Of a DNA stretch of 64,000 bases, positions 46,098-56,200 are shown in pieces (positions within the stretch are counted from its first letter, which is position 1; the number at the start of each line of letters is the position of its first letter). The DNA lies in contig NZ_JAJUWR010000013.1 in the NCBI RefSeq assembly GCF_021390545.1, positions 62,001 through 126,000 of the forward strand, read 5' to 3'. Source of the DNA: Algoriphagus sp. AGSA1 (GTDB lineage Bacteria > Bacteroidota > Bacteroidia > Cytophagales > Cyclobacteriaceae). The notes under the pieces are model-generated. The model saw only the letters and a program-made list of their open reading frames with translations. It ran no database searches and had not been told where the DNA came from. A program made the translations under genes and the position numbers.

Positions 46098-47429
46098 ATG
46101 TCTGATCATCTCTCGCACCCCCTGCCAAACATTCCTGATTCAAATCTGCCAAAAGTAGTCATCGTAGGGGCTGGGTTCGGCGGATTGAAACTGGCTATGA
46201 AGTTGAGAAATAAGCAGTTTCAGGTTATTCTACTCGATAAGCATAATTTTCATCAGTTTCAGCCGCTTTTTTATCAGGTAGCTACTGCCGGACTTGAGCC
46301 CAGCGCAATTTCATTTCCGCTGCGCAAGATATTCCATGGCTCTAAAAATGTTACTTTCCGTATGGCTCAAGTGGATCATTTTGATCCAGCTATCAAGCGG
46401 TTATATACGGACATGGGGTATATTGATTACACCTACTTGGTGTTGGCGATGGGCGCGGATACCAACTATTTTGGGTCAAAGAGCATAGAGGAAGCTGCCT
46501 CACCTATGAAAACTGTATCTGAAGCACTTTATATCCGGAATAAGATAATTTCAAATTACGAGCGGGCCATCAACATAGAGAAAGCAGAAGACCGCAAATC
46601 GCTCATGAATGTGGTGATCGTAGGTGGCGGACCGACTGGAGTGGAGCTGGCAGGAGCTATGGCAGACCTGAGAAATACAGTTTTGCCGAAGGACTACCCT
46701 GAGCTGAATTTCCATAACATGAAAATTGTGCTTATAGAGGCAGGTTCTGAGCTGCTGGGCCCTATGTCCAAGGAATCCAAGGAAAGTGCTTTGAAGTACC
46801 TCCAAGGACTAGGAGTGGAAGTCATGTTGAATACCCTGGTGAAGAATTATGATGGTAAGGTGGTGAGTCTAGCTGATAAGGATCCCATAGAAACCCAGAC
46901 CTTATTATGGGCAGCTGGAATCAAACCCAATAGGATTGGTGGTTTGTCAGAGGGTAGTTATGCCCCGAATGGTAGGGTTTTAGTGGATGATTATTCGGAA
47001 GTAAAGGGTTGTCCAGATGTCTATGCGCTGGGTGACATCAGTTTGATGGTTCAGGAAGATTACCCTAGAGGTCACCCACAGGTGGCCCAGGTTGCTATTC
47101 AGCAGGCAGTTTGTCTGAACAACAATCTCCAGAATATTGCCGCAGGTAAAGAGAGGAGAGCCTTTAAGTATAAAGATCTTGGCTCTATGGCTACAGTGGG
47201 TCGCAAACTGGCTGTAGTAGATTTGCCGTTTGTTAGGTTTCAGGGGATCTTGGCCTGGTTTACTTGGCTGTTTGTTCACTTGATGGCAATCCTGGGGGTA
47301 AAGAATAAGCTGTTTATTTTTCTGGATTGGTCTTGGAATTACCTGAGCTTTGATCCTAGTCTCAGGCTTTTGATCAAGCCAAAAGCAGTCAGGCCTAGTG
47401 AACAAAAGGCACTCACTGAAGAGCGGTAA
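46098..47429 (+). CDS. ndh: NADH:quinone oxidoreductase, NDH-2 type
   Basis: A 443-residue FAD/NADH oxidoreductase. FAD site VIVGAGFGGLKLAMKL (21-36), NADH site VIVGGGPTGVELAGAMADL near 175, and VYALGDIS near the C-terminal FAD contact. The C-terminal ~60 residues contain an amphipathic/hydrophobic stretch (ILAWFTWLFVHLMAILG) that anchors NDH-2 to the membrane. It passes electrons to quinone without proton pumping. Divergent from yebC. Confidence 0.9.
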   Translation: MSDHLSHPLPNIPDSNLPKVVIVGAGFGGLKLAMKLRNKQFQVILLDKHNFHQFQPLFYQVATAGLEPSAISFPLRKIFHGSKNVTFRMAQVDHFDPAIKRLYTDMGYIDYTYLVLAMGADTNYFGSKSIEEAASPMKTVSEALYIRNKIISNYERAINIEKAEDRKSLMNVVIVGGGPTGVELAGAMADLRNTVLPKDYPELNFHNMKIVLIEAGSELLGPMSKESKESALKYLQGLGVEVMLNTLVKNYDGKVVSLADKDPIETQTLLWAAGIKPNRIGGLSEGSYAPNGRVLVDDYSEVKGCPDVYALGDISLMVQEDYPRGHPQVAQVAIQQAVCLNNNLQNIAAGKERRAFKYKDLGSMATVGRKLAVVDLPFVRFQGILAWFTWLFVHLMAILGVKNKLFIFLDWSWNYLSFDPSLRLLIKPKAVRPSEQKALTEER

Positions 47430-47523
47430 GGTAATTTACATTTGTTAACAAAATCAATAGTATAGTATGTTAAACCGTGGCAGCTTTTCTGGGTCTAATT
47501 CATGTAACTAAACAACAGGAAAC

Positions 47524-47952
47524 ATGAAAAAATGGATTTTTGCTACAGGCGTGATAGTAATGATCAGTCTAAGCACAATGGCGCAGAGAAGAGGCGGAGA
47601 AAGATTGACTGCGGAAGAAAGAGCCGAAAGAAATACTGAGCAGATGGCAGAAAAGCTATCCCTGGATGATTCCCAGAAGAAGCAGATACTTGAGATCAAT
47701 CTGGAATACGCTAAAAAGTATGAGGCTGAAATGGTCCAGAGAAAGGCTGAAGCTGAAGCAAGGAAGGCAAAAATGGAAGCTTTGAGGGAAGAGATGAAAG
47801 ATCAAGACACTAAAATCCAGGCGGTATTGACTGAGGAACAAAGAGCCAAATGGACTGAAATCAAAGCTGAGCAAATGAAGGATCGCAGAAGGGGTAGGCC
47901 AAATGCGCAGATCGAAGGGGATCCTAGAAGAGGCAAATCCAGAGGCAATTGA
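47524..47952 (+). CDS. Small periplasmic Spy/LTXXQ-like helical protein
   Basis: A 142-residue protein with a Sec signal (ending STMAQ) and a highly charged, helical body. LTAEERAERNTEQMAEKLSL followed by a long Lys/Glu-rich helix and VLTEEQRAKWTEIKAEQ resembles the two LTxxQ-type motifs of Spy/CpxP and of DUF4890 proteins in Bacteroidota. A basic tail (DRRRGRPN, RRGKSRGN) is unusual. A chaperone-like role is inference. A TACATTTG (-7-like) sequence lies at 47437-47444. Confidence 0.7.
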   Translation: MKKWIFATGVIVMISLSTMAQRRGGERLTAEERAERNTEQMAEKLSLDDSQKKQILEINLEYAKKYEAEMVQRKAEAEARKAKMEALREEMKDQDTKIQAVLTEEQRAKWTEIKAEQMKDRRRGRPNAQIEGDPRRGKSRGN

Positions 47953-47970
47953 TCTGTTTTATAAAATAAG

Positions 47971-48006
47971 AAAGCCTTCCTGAGAAATCGGGAAGGCTTT
48001 ATTTTT
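47971..48006. terminator. Bidirectional terminator between convergent genes
   Basis: AAAGCCTTCC and GGAAGGCTTT form a 10-bp stem with loop TGAGAAATCG, with ATTTTT on the plus side and a TTATTTTAT on the minus side. It serves the Spy-like gene and the DprA-like gene. Confidence 0.85.
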
Positions 48007-48008
48007 CA

Positions 48009-49292
48009 TTAATTTGTCTCTTTCAGACTAAAGCGAATAGGTTTATTTTTTTTGACTAAGATTGCTTGATCTACTCCCACTTTGAGCCAATCATCCAGTT
48101 GTTTTGAAGTGAGATCGAAACTTTCCAAAAGCTGCGATTTGGTAAAATCTTCACCAGTAAATTTCCCTTCAATTTTCAATATAAAAAACTTGAAGAAGCT
48201 CAAACTGCTACAATCCACCGACGAATTAGCAGGAGTTAATATTGGGTGGATTTTATTCTTGCTTTTATACTGAATTTCGGGCTCAGAATCATTTACCTCA
48301 TCAGACACCGTTGCTCTAGGCACCTGTGGAAAACTATCGAATAATGATCCTTGCTTTTCTTTATAGCTTGCTGTTGGTGTGATGATTTCGGAAATATCAA
48401 AACACTCAGTAAGCCTCTTTCCTCCTTTTTTTACTAATTCAGCATTCCCTTTGCCAAAAGCTGATTCCAAAGTTTCGTTCACCCAGAGTGGTACCCACTT
48501 GTTTTTCAAGTTTTCATTTGCTCCTTCCCAAGTTCCCCCTTTTGTTTCAGATTTTACGACAATCGTCGCTTTGGAAAGAATATAGATCAGCTTGTTCCTT
48601 CCCATCGCATTGCCCACGTTGAAGCCTGCCTCTGGATTAAAAGGTGAAACGAGTGCCAATTTATTATCAACGATATACTTTCTATAAATCCCCTCAGCGG
48701 ACTTTTTGAGTAAGCTATCTGCCAAAACTCCAATTGCAAATCCGCCTGTATCAAGTACCCCTGTCATGGAATGCTCGTCAATACCTTTGGCACCACCAGA
48801 TACTATACCAAATCCCTGCTCATGAATTTGAGCTACTATTTTTCGAGTAGCGGAGATATCGGCATCGTCTATCTTTCTGGATCCAACGATCCCGATATAG
48901 TTTTGAGACAGCAGCTTCCTGCTTCCAATTCCAAAAAGTATAGGAGGCTCTTTCCCCTTTAAAGCATTTTTTATTGCCTCTGGATAATCAGGATCGCTTC
49001 GATTGATAATCCAAATCCCAGCTTTTGTCCATTTTTCCAACTTAAGGGCCAACGCCATTTTACGATCCAACAAATTTATAATTCGTTGTTTGGTAACTTT
49101 ACGCTCGATCCAAGTACTAAGAATTGATTCTAAATTTCCTGCAAGTAATTTTTCAGGTGTTAATTTCTCATTTTGCATCCACCTCACTATCTCATTCCAT
49201 TCAGTTATTGACAAAGGTTTTGTTTCTTTATCTAAGTCCTTAGATAGATAAGAGGTAAGTAATAAAATTGCTTTTGTTCTTTCAGAAATCAT
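48009..49292 (-). CDS. DprA/Smf-family protein, second gene of a RecQ-PRTase/DprA module
   Basis: A 427-residue protein. A helical N-terminal part (1-90) and the SDPDYPEAI segment precede the DprA Rossmann domain: GSRK (137-140), SGGAKGID (165-172), GRNKLI (231-236) and KGGTWEGA (251-258). A low-complexity linker (about 300-345) leads to a C-terminal winged-helix domain (about 365-427). Housekeeping DprA loads RecA on incoming DNA; this copy is instead paired 1 bp after a RecQ-phosphoribosyltransferase gene. In PsyrTA and ShosTA systems the DprA-like nucleotide-binding protein is the antitoxin. That role here is inference. Confidence 0.87.
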   Translation of the reverse strand: MISERTKAILLLTSYLSKDLDKETKPLSITEWNEIVRWMQNEKLTPEKLLAGNLESILSTWIERKVTKQRIINLLDRKMALALKLEKWTKAGIWIINRSDPDYPEAIKNALKGKEPPILFGIGSRKLLSQNYIGIVGSRKIDDADISATRKIVAQIHEQGFGIVSGGAKGIDEHSMTGVLDTGGFAIGVLADSLLKKSAEGIYRKYIVDNKLALVSPFNPEAGFNVGNAMGRNKLIYILSKATIVVKSETKGGTWEGANENLKNKWVPLWVNETLESAFGKGNAELVKKGGKRLTECFDISEIITPTASYKEKQGSLFDSFPQVPRATVSDEVNDSEPEIQYKSKNKIHPILTPANSSVDCSSLSFFKFFILKIEGKFTGEDFTKSQLLESFDLTSKQLDDWLKVGVDQAILVKKNKPIRFSLKETN

Positions 49293-49293
49293 C

Positions 49294-51390
49294 TTAATCG
49301 CTAACTGATGTGGAAGTAAGTGCTACTGGATAAATAGGGCCTGAACCTGCTTCTTTGAGTAATACAGAAGCGATGGTAAAGGTCCAACGGGAATCCACTG
49401 CATCATCGATTAAAAATAGGGGTTTATTTTTAACTGTCCCATCTATCTGAAAAGCTCCGTCTAAGTTTTGGCATTGGTGAAAGCTATTTTCTTGTTCCTT
49501 TTGAGCTTGTGTGTTTTTCCCTTTCACGAGGATCGGAAGAAATGGAATTCCTAATTTTTCAGCCAGACGTCTGGCAAAATCTGGAACTAATTCAGGATGC
49601 CTTGACGAGGGAATACAGGCCAGCCATTCTGGGAATGGACTTGGATCCCACCTTTTTATTATCATTTCATAAATTGCATCTACCAATTCATCTTTAAAAC
49701 GACCACTGTGCTTTCCATCCACTACAATTTTTCCCCATCCTGCATCTCCCCATCTGGATAACACTTTTCCAGTTTCTGCTTGGAGATATGAAGGTAAATT
49801 TCCGCTCCAACCATAGCTTGATAATGCACCTCTCGGAATTTGCTTTCTTGGCTCAATATCGAATTCTGAATGCTGGAGATATATCGATGCAGCTAGAATG
49901 TTTTCATGCCTAGCTGAACTAGTTAGTAGATCTTTACCTAAACAATTGGTACATCTTCCGCATGAGTCGGTAACTTGGTCATCCAATTGATCCTGCAAAA
50001 AGTTCATCAGACAGCTCTTTGTGCCAATATAACTCTTAACACTATTCCATTCTTCTAGTCTTAGATTGGTAAGGCGCTGAATTTTGTCAGTATCTAAAGA
50101 ATAGGTTATCGCTGATCTTTTCCATTGGGTTCCAATCTTTGTGATCGGTGATGGATCTTCAACACTTAGGTATTTAAGGGTTTTCTCGATCAATCCTTTT
50201 TTGAGGTTTAGTACTTCCTCCAGATTAGGAACGGATAATCCATCATGATCTTCTAAAGCCTTTAAAATATCATTCACGATCTCTTCGGAGGGGAAAGCTC
50301 CTTCTCTAAAATACTTATGTACATCGGCATCTTCCTGACCAAACAGCAAGATTCCATAAGCATCGGGTATCGCTCTTCCTGCTCTTCCCACCTGCTGGTA
50401 ATAACCTATGATAGATCCTGGAGCCTGAAAATGAATCACAAAACTTAAGTCAGGCTTATCATATCCCATCCCTAAGGCCGTAGAGGCTACCAATACTTTC
50501 AAATCATTATTGTAAAGTGAGTCTTCCAAAAATTCACGATAAGCATTTGAATCTTCGAAGTTTTCATCCTCTATTCCAGAATAGTAAGCTGCAGCATCGA
50601 TTCCGCAATCATTTAGCCACTGTGTTACTGTACGTGCATCGTGCTTGGTCAGTACATATACAATCCCACTCCCATCTAATAGTGGAACGTTCTCTTTCAG
50701 CCATGCTAATCTTGAAGCTTGATCAGGAAGGGTAATATTTTGAAGGCAGAGGCTTTCTCTTGTTAAAGTTCCTCGTATGATATGAATGCCTCCAAGCTGT
50801 TCTTGAATATCAGCTAACACTCGGTTATTGGCAGTGGCTGTGGTACCCAATACAGGCAAACCATCTGGCATTTGCTTTAAAATTCCTACTATTCGACGAT
50901 AATCTGGCCGGAAATCATGTCCCCAGTTGGAAATACAATGCGCTTCATCCACCACAAAAAGGCCAATTCGATCTGCTATGGGGTAAAGGATTCTTTCAAT
51001 AAAGCCTTCATTTGCCAATCGCTCTGGAGAGATCAATAAAGTATCTACCTCATCTTTTAATACCGAGACCTTTACTTTTTCCCAATCTTCAAAATTGGTA
51101 GAGTTTATAGTAGCAGCTTTGATCCCCAATCGTTCTGCAGCCTCAATCTGATTTCTCATTAAAGCCAAAAGAGGAGAGATGATAATGCTTGGGCCTTTGC
51201 CTTGACTTCTAAGGATTTTACTACTGATAAAATACACTGAACTCTTCCCCCAACCGGTTCTTTCCAAGACCAGTAATTTTTGTTTTTGAACAGTTAATTT
51301 CTCAATAGCTTCCCATTGGCCATCTCTGAATTCTGCTTTTGGATCGTTAAGTGATTTGCGTAAGAGTGAAAGTGCTAATTTCTTGCTCAT
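49294..51390 (-). CDS. RecQ-family helicase fused to a phosphoribosyltransferase-like domain
   Basis: A 698-residue protein. Helicase lobes: Walker A TGWGKS (45-50), DEAH (148-151), TTATA (183-187), and motif [10 protein letters not shown] (333-340). The RecQ zinc site has C460, C477, C480 and C483. No HRDC domain follows; instead residues ~520-698 look like a type I phosphoribosyltransferase, with the PRPP-loop-like [15 protein letters not shown] (658-672), where DSRWT replaces the usual xTGxT. The RecQ-type helicase plus DprA-like partner matches the PsyrTA toxin-antitoxin defence family as I recall it. It is first in the operon; no promoter was recognised. Confidence 0.87.
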   Translation of the reverse strand: MSKKLALSLLRKSLNDPKAEFRDGQWEAIEKLTVQKQKLLVLERTGWGKSSVYFISSKILRSQGKGPSIIISPLLALMRNQIEAAERLGIKAATINSTNFEDWEKVKVSVLKDEVDTLLISPERLANEGFIERILYPIADRIGLFVVDEAHCISNWGHDFRPDYRRIVGILKQMPDGLPVLGTTATANNRVLADIQEQLGGIHIIRGTLTRESLCLQNITLPDQASRLAWLKENVPLLDGSGIVYVLTKHDARTVTQWLNDCGIDAAAYYSGIEDENFEDSNAYREFLEDSLYNNDLKVLVASTALGMGYDKPDLSFVIHFQAPGSIIGYYQQVGRAGRAIPDAYGILLFGQEDADVHKYFREGAFPSEEIVNDILKALEDHDGLSVPNLEEVLNLKKGLIEKTLKYLSVEDPSPITKIGTQWKRSAITYSLDTDKIQRLTNLRLEEWNSVKSYIGTKSCLMNFLQDQLDDQVTDSCGRCTNCLGKDLLTSSARHENILAASIYLQHSEFDIEPRKQIPRGALSSYGWSGNLPSYLQAETGKVLSRWGDAGWGKIVVDGKHSGRFKDELVDAIYEMIIKRWDPSPFPEWLACIPSSRHPELVPDFARRLAEKLGIPFLPILVKGKNTQAQKEQENSFHQCQNLDGAFQIDGTVKNKPLFLIDDAVDSRWTFTIASVLLKEAGSGPIYPVALTSTSVSD

Positions 51391-51702
51391 AAAAACACTA
51401 ATTTGTTGATTTCTATGAAAATCATATTAGTCAATTGCTTACATATAGCAGTATCTGGTGTTACTTACTCAGCCAGTTGTAGAAAAAAAAATCTCTTTTC
51501 CAATATTCTCTGTCATACAGTAGATCAGAAAATATTGATTTCAAAACCCCTACATCAATACCAGAAACCAACCATCGAATTTTACTTTACTGAATTTAAA
51601 AACTTTTTCAAACAGTAAAGCAAAACAATAACTATAAAATCATTCTGCTTTATTCTAATAAAATTAGAAGGAACGATCAATGTAATTTAGATATTAAAAC
51701 AA
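51391..51702. other. AT-rich upstream region of the RecQ-DprA module
   Basis: About 310 bp without a convincing gene; a 71-codon frame at 51403-51618 has poor composition and is rejected. The region is AT-rich compared with neighbours, as often seen at insertion points. No TTTG-19-TAnnTTTG match and no attachment-site repeat were found. Confidence 0.4.
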
Positions 51703-51738
51703 AAAAAAGCCATCTCGAAATAATCGGGATGGCTTTTA
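51703..51738 (-). terminator. Terminator of the gltBD operon
   Basis: AAAAGCCATC and GATGGCTTTT pair around a TCGAAATAATCGG-type loop. On the minus strand it ends in a run of eight T, 17 bp after the gltD stop, and it separates the operon from the RecQ-DprA module. Confidence 0.85.
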
Positions 51739-51754
51739 TAATTTATAGATTAGC

Positions 51755-53227
51755 TCATTCTACTATCTCCTGCTCTACCTGGAAGAATGACTCGTCTTTC
51801 TGCGGTAGGGAAGATTTTCCCATTAGATATTCATCTACCTTTACGGCAGCTTCTCTGCCTTCGGATATTGCCCATACTACCAAGGACTGCCCTCTGCGCA
51901 TATCACCGGCTAAGAAAACTTTTGAATTGGTGCTGCGGTAATTTTTGGATTTTGGAAGTGTGTTTTCCATTGTCTCTGCGCCAAAAGCTTCCAATAAGCC
52001 GTTTTGTGCAGGGCCAGTGTAGCCAATTGCCAAAAATGCCAAATCACAAGGGACGGTTCTTTCAGTACCGGGGATCTCTTCAAAAACGGTTCGGCCATCT
52101 TTGTGGACCCACTCCAGATCCACCAGATTTAGGCCTGTTACCTGACCTTCTCCGTTCACTACAAACTCTTTAGTGAGGACGGAAAAGACCCTTTCAGCTC
52201 CCTCTTCATGAGAACTTGAAGTTCTCAAGGTCATAGGCCATTCCGGCCACGGATTGAGGGTAGTTCTTTGCTTAGGGGGTTTTGGAAGAAGCTCCAGCTG
52301 GGTGATAGACGCAGCGCCATGTCTGTTGGAAGTACCAATACAGTCACTTCCAGTATCACCACCACCGATGACTACCACATGCTTGCCCTTCGCGGAGATT
52401 GGATTTTCTGCGATTTCTCCCGAGACTACCTTGTTCTGCTGACCCAAGAACTCCATCGCAAAATGTACCCCTTTGGCATCAGAACCCTTGATGTTGAGTC
52501 CTCTAGGTTGTCCAGCCCCGGTAGCCAGCACTACTGCGTTGAAATTTTTGAGGATATTTTCGGCTTTGATATTGAACCCAACCTCCGTGTCGCAGGAGAA
52601 AATCACTCCTTCCTGCTTCATAAACTCGATGCGGCGATCGATTACCCATTTTTCGAGCTTGAAATCAGGGATACCAAATCGGAGTAAGCCTCCGGGCTTA
52701 GAATCCTTCTCGAAGATAGTTACCTCGTGTCCAGCTTGGTTTAGTTGATCCGCAGCGGCAAGACCTGCCGGGCCGGAACCAATCACTGCAACTGACTTGC
52801 CAGTTCGCTTTTTAGGTGGATTTGCCTTGATCAAGCCTAACTCATAGGCTTTTTCCGCTATGTTTTTCTCGATCAACTCGATAGCTACCGGATCCTTATT
52901 GATGCCCAGTACGCAGCTTGCCTCACATGGGGCAGGGCAGATCCTACCCGTGAATTCCGGGAAGTTGTTAGTGCTTCTTAAGATGTTAATTGCCTGCTCC
53001 CATTCATTGTTGTACACCGCATCGTTAAAATCCGGAATAACATTGCCCAAGGGACAGCCGCTGTGGCAAAACGGAATGCCACAATCCATGCATCTAGCTG
53101 CCTGATTATTTAATTTCTCGCCTGAAAACGGCTCATATATTTCCTTGTAGTCACCTATTCTAGCTTTCGCGTCACGGGTAACAGGGGTTTCTCTTTTGAA
53201 TTGTATAAATCCTTCTTTTGCTCCCAT
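51755..53227 (-). CDS. gltD: Glutamate synthase (NADPH) small subunit
   Basis: A 490-residue protein. N-terminal iron-sulphur cysteines are in CMDCGIPFCHSGCPLGN and CPAPCEASC. FAD site VIGSGPAGLAAADQL and NADPH site VIGGGDTGSDC follow, then a final FAD contact FLAGDMRRGQSLVVWAI. It feeds electrons to the large subunit for glutamate formation from glutamine and 2-oxoglutarate. Its ATG lies 1 bp after the gltB stop codon. Confidence 0.97.
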   Translation of the reverse strand: MGAKEGFIQFKRETPVTRDAKARIGDYKEIYEPFSGEKLNNQAARCMDCGIPFCHSGCPLGNVIPDFNDAVYNNEWEQAINILRSTNNFPEFTGRICPAPCEASCVLGINKDPVAIELIEKNIAEKAYELGLIKANPPKKRTGKSVAVIGSGPAGLAAADQLNQAGHEVTIFEKDSKPGGLLRFGIPDFKLEKWVIDRRIEFMKQEGVIFSCDTEVGFNIKAENILKNFNAVVLATGAGQPRGLNIKGSDAKGVHFAMEFLGQQNKVVSGEIAENPISAKGKHVVVIGGGDTGSDCIGTSNRHGAASITQLELLPKPPKQRTTLNPWPEWPMTLRTSSSHEEGAERVFSVLTKEFVVNGEGQVTGLNLVDLEWVHKDGRTVFEEIPGTERTVPCDLAFLAIGYTGPAQNGLLEAFGAETMENTLPKSKNYRSTNSKVFLAGDMRRGQSLVVWAISEGREAAVKVDEYLMGKSSLPQKDESFFQVEQEIVE

Positions 53228-53228
53228 T

Positions 53229-56200
53229 TTACGCCAATGATTTTGATTGTTCTACTGCTCTTTTCAATAATACTGCCTTGTAATCCCGAGGAATTACCTT
53301 GATGAATTTGTCCTTGGATTTGTCCCAATCTTCAAGGAATTTCGCTCCCAAAGCTGACCTGGTCAGCTTCACATGTCTCTTCAGGAATGTTTTGATGGTG
53401 GTGAAATCCTCTTCTTCCAGGATATCTATATCTACCAATTCCGGATTGATTTCCGTGATATACTCTTTAAGTATGTAGGCTATACCACCACTCATTCCGG
53501 CAGCAAAGTTTCTTCCTATCTCTCCTAAATTAACAACGAGTCCACCGGTCATATATTCACATCCGTGATCGCCGATTCCTTCTACTACAGCCTGTACCCC
53601 GGAATTTCTTACACAGAATCGCTCGCCTCCTTTACCGTTGATGTATGCTTCACCGGAAGTGGCACCATAAAAGGCTACGTTGCCGATGATGATGTTCTCC
53701 TCGGGGACAAATTTGGCGTTCCTGCTAGGATAAATGACAAGTTTACCGCCTGAAAGACCTTTCCCGAAATAATCATTGGCCTCTCCTTCAAGTTCGAAGT
53801 TTACTCCTTTGGTAAGGAATCCTCCGAAAGTCTGTCCAGCGGAGCCGGTAAATTTGAAATTAATCGTGTCCTCCGGCAATCCCGGGCTGCCGTATATTTT
53901 CGATATCTCATTGGAGAGCATCGCACCTACAGATCTGTCCGTATTCTTGATCTGGAAGCTTCCTGATGATGACATAGCTTGCTCAAGTGAGGGATGAGCT
54001 GCTTTGATCAACTGACGATCCAAAACTCTCTTCAGCTCAAAATCCTGATCGATTTGCTTATGGATACCTACATGATCCGGAACTTCTACTTTGTGGAAAA
54101 TAGGACTCAAATCCACTTTGTCCCACTTCCAATGGTTGAGGTGACCCGTGGACTGAAGCACATTGCTCTGCCCTACCATTTCATCCACCGTGCGGAATCC
54201 TAGGGATGCCATGATCTCTCTCAGGTCTTTCACAAGGAATTGGAAGTAGTTGACTACATGGTCAGGATCACCTGTAAATAGTTTTCTCAAATCCGGATGT
54301 TGGGTGGCGATACCTACCGGACATGTATTTAGATGGCATTTTCTCATCATAATACACCCTTCCACTACCAATGCAGCTGTGGAGATTCCCCATTCTTCCG
54401 CTCCCAAAAGAGTGGCAATGGCAAGATCTCGACCTGTTCTAAGCTGACCATCTGTTTGAAGAACCACTCGGCTACGCAGGTTGTTTTTCACCAAGGTCTG
54501 GTGGGCCTCAGAAAGGCCAAGTTCCCAAGGTAAGCCTGCATGACGGATAGAACTCAGTGGAGATGCTCCGGTTCCACCATCAGCTCCGGAGATCAGGATT
54601 ACGTCAGCCATGGCTTTTGCCACGCCAGCCGCCACTGTTCCCACTCCCGCTTGAGATACAAGCTTAACGTTGATTCTTGCTTTTCTGTTGGCATTTTTCA
54701 GATCAAAGATCAGCTGGGCCAGATCCTCGATTGAATAAATGTCATGGTGTGGAGGTGGAGATATCAGTCCGACCCCTGGTGTGGAATGGCGTACTCTACC
54801 GATCCAGTCATCCACTTTATGTCCTGGAAGCTGCCCACCTTCACCAGGCTTGGCTCCCTGTGCCATTTTTATCTGAAGTTCGGCGGCATTTGCCAGGTAA
54901 TTACTGGTAACTCCAAAACGTCCGGAGGCTACCTGTTTGATCGCCGAACGCTCCCAGTCACCATTTTCTTTTTTGGCAAACCGGATCTCGTCTTCTCCTC
55001 CTTCTCCTGAATTGCTCTTGGCTCCGATTCTGTTCATGGCTATCGCCAAAGTAGAATGGGCTTCGTGAGAAATAGACCCGAAAGACATGGCTCCGGTAGC
55101 AAATCTCCGCATAATAGAAGAAGCAGGTTCTACCTCATCTATAGGCACGGAGATACGTTTTTTGAACTCAAACAATCCTCTCAATGTCAAGGCGTCCTTA
55201 CTTTGCTCATTGATTTTGGATGCAAATTTCTTGTACAACCCGTAATCATTCAGTCTTGTGGATTTCTGAAGTAGGTGGATTGATTCAGGGTTGAACAGGT
55301 GCTTTTCACCTCTCCGCTTCCACTGATACACGCCGCCTTGTTCCAGCACAGGTAATTCCGTCTGGTAAGCCGCACGGTGACGGATCAAAACTTCCTCTGC
55401 CAGCTCATCGAAGGATATACCACTAATTCGGGATATCGTGCCTTTGAAACATCTATCGATCACTTCCGGCCCAAGTCCAATGGCTTCGAATATCTGCGCA
55501 CTTTGGTAAGACTGCAGCGTACTGATTCCCATTTTGGATAGAACTTTCAGTAGCCCTTTGCCTATTGCTTCCTGATAGTTTGAAAACAGCTTCTTTTGGC
55601 TTTTGACAGCTGAGAGTTCTCCCTTCTCATACATTGACAAAAGAGATTCCAATGCCATGTATGGATTTATCGCTGAAGCACCATAGCCTATGGCTGTGGC
55701 AAAATGATGTGTTTCGCGGATATCTCCAGACTCAAGTACCAAGCCGGCACTGGTTCTTATTTTCTTTTTGACCAGGTGATGGTGTACGGCGCCTATCGCC
55801 AGCAGAGATGGGATAGGGGCATATTCCTCAGTGCTGTTGCGATCGGACAGTATAATTATATTTTTGCCTTGTCCGATAGCTTTTTCCGCTTCCTCACACA
55901 GCTTATCCAGTGCTTCCAACAGTCTGCCGGGCTTGTGATCTGCAAGGAAAAGGCTTCGGAGGGTGGCACATCTGTAGCCCTGCCCTTCCATGTTTTTAAT
56001 CTTTTCCAGGTCTTCATTCAGCAGCACAGGCTGCGAAATGTGGATCTGGCGGGTATGCTTGGGACTTTCTTCCAGAATATTTTGCCCCACGCCTAAGCGG
56101 GTGAACAGTGACATCACCAACCGTTCGCGGATTGGGTCAATAGGAGGATTACTAACTTGGGCGAACAACTGCTTGAAGTAATTGGAGATATGCTGGCTTT

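Noticed and set aside
45952..46152. 67-codon extension of yebC
   Set aside because: It overlaps the ndh start region and has no resemblance to YebC proteins, which start at MGRAFEFRK here.
51403..51618. 71-codon plus-strand frame upstream of recQ
   Set aside because: Poor codon pattern, no domain and no start signal; treated as AT-rich intergenic DNA.
54333..55274. Several 60-90 codon plus-strand frames inside gltB
   Set aside because: All antisense shadows of a strongly conserved gene.
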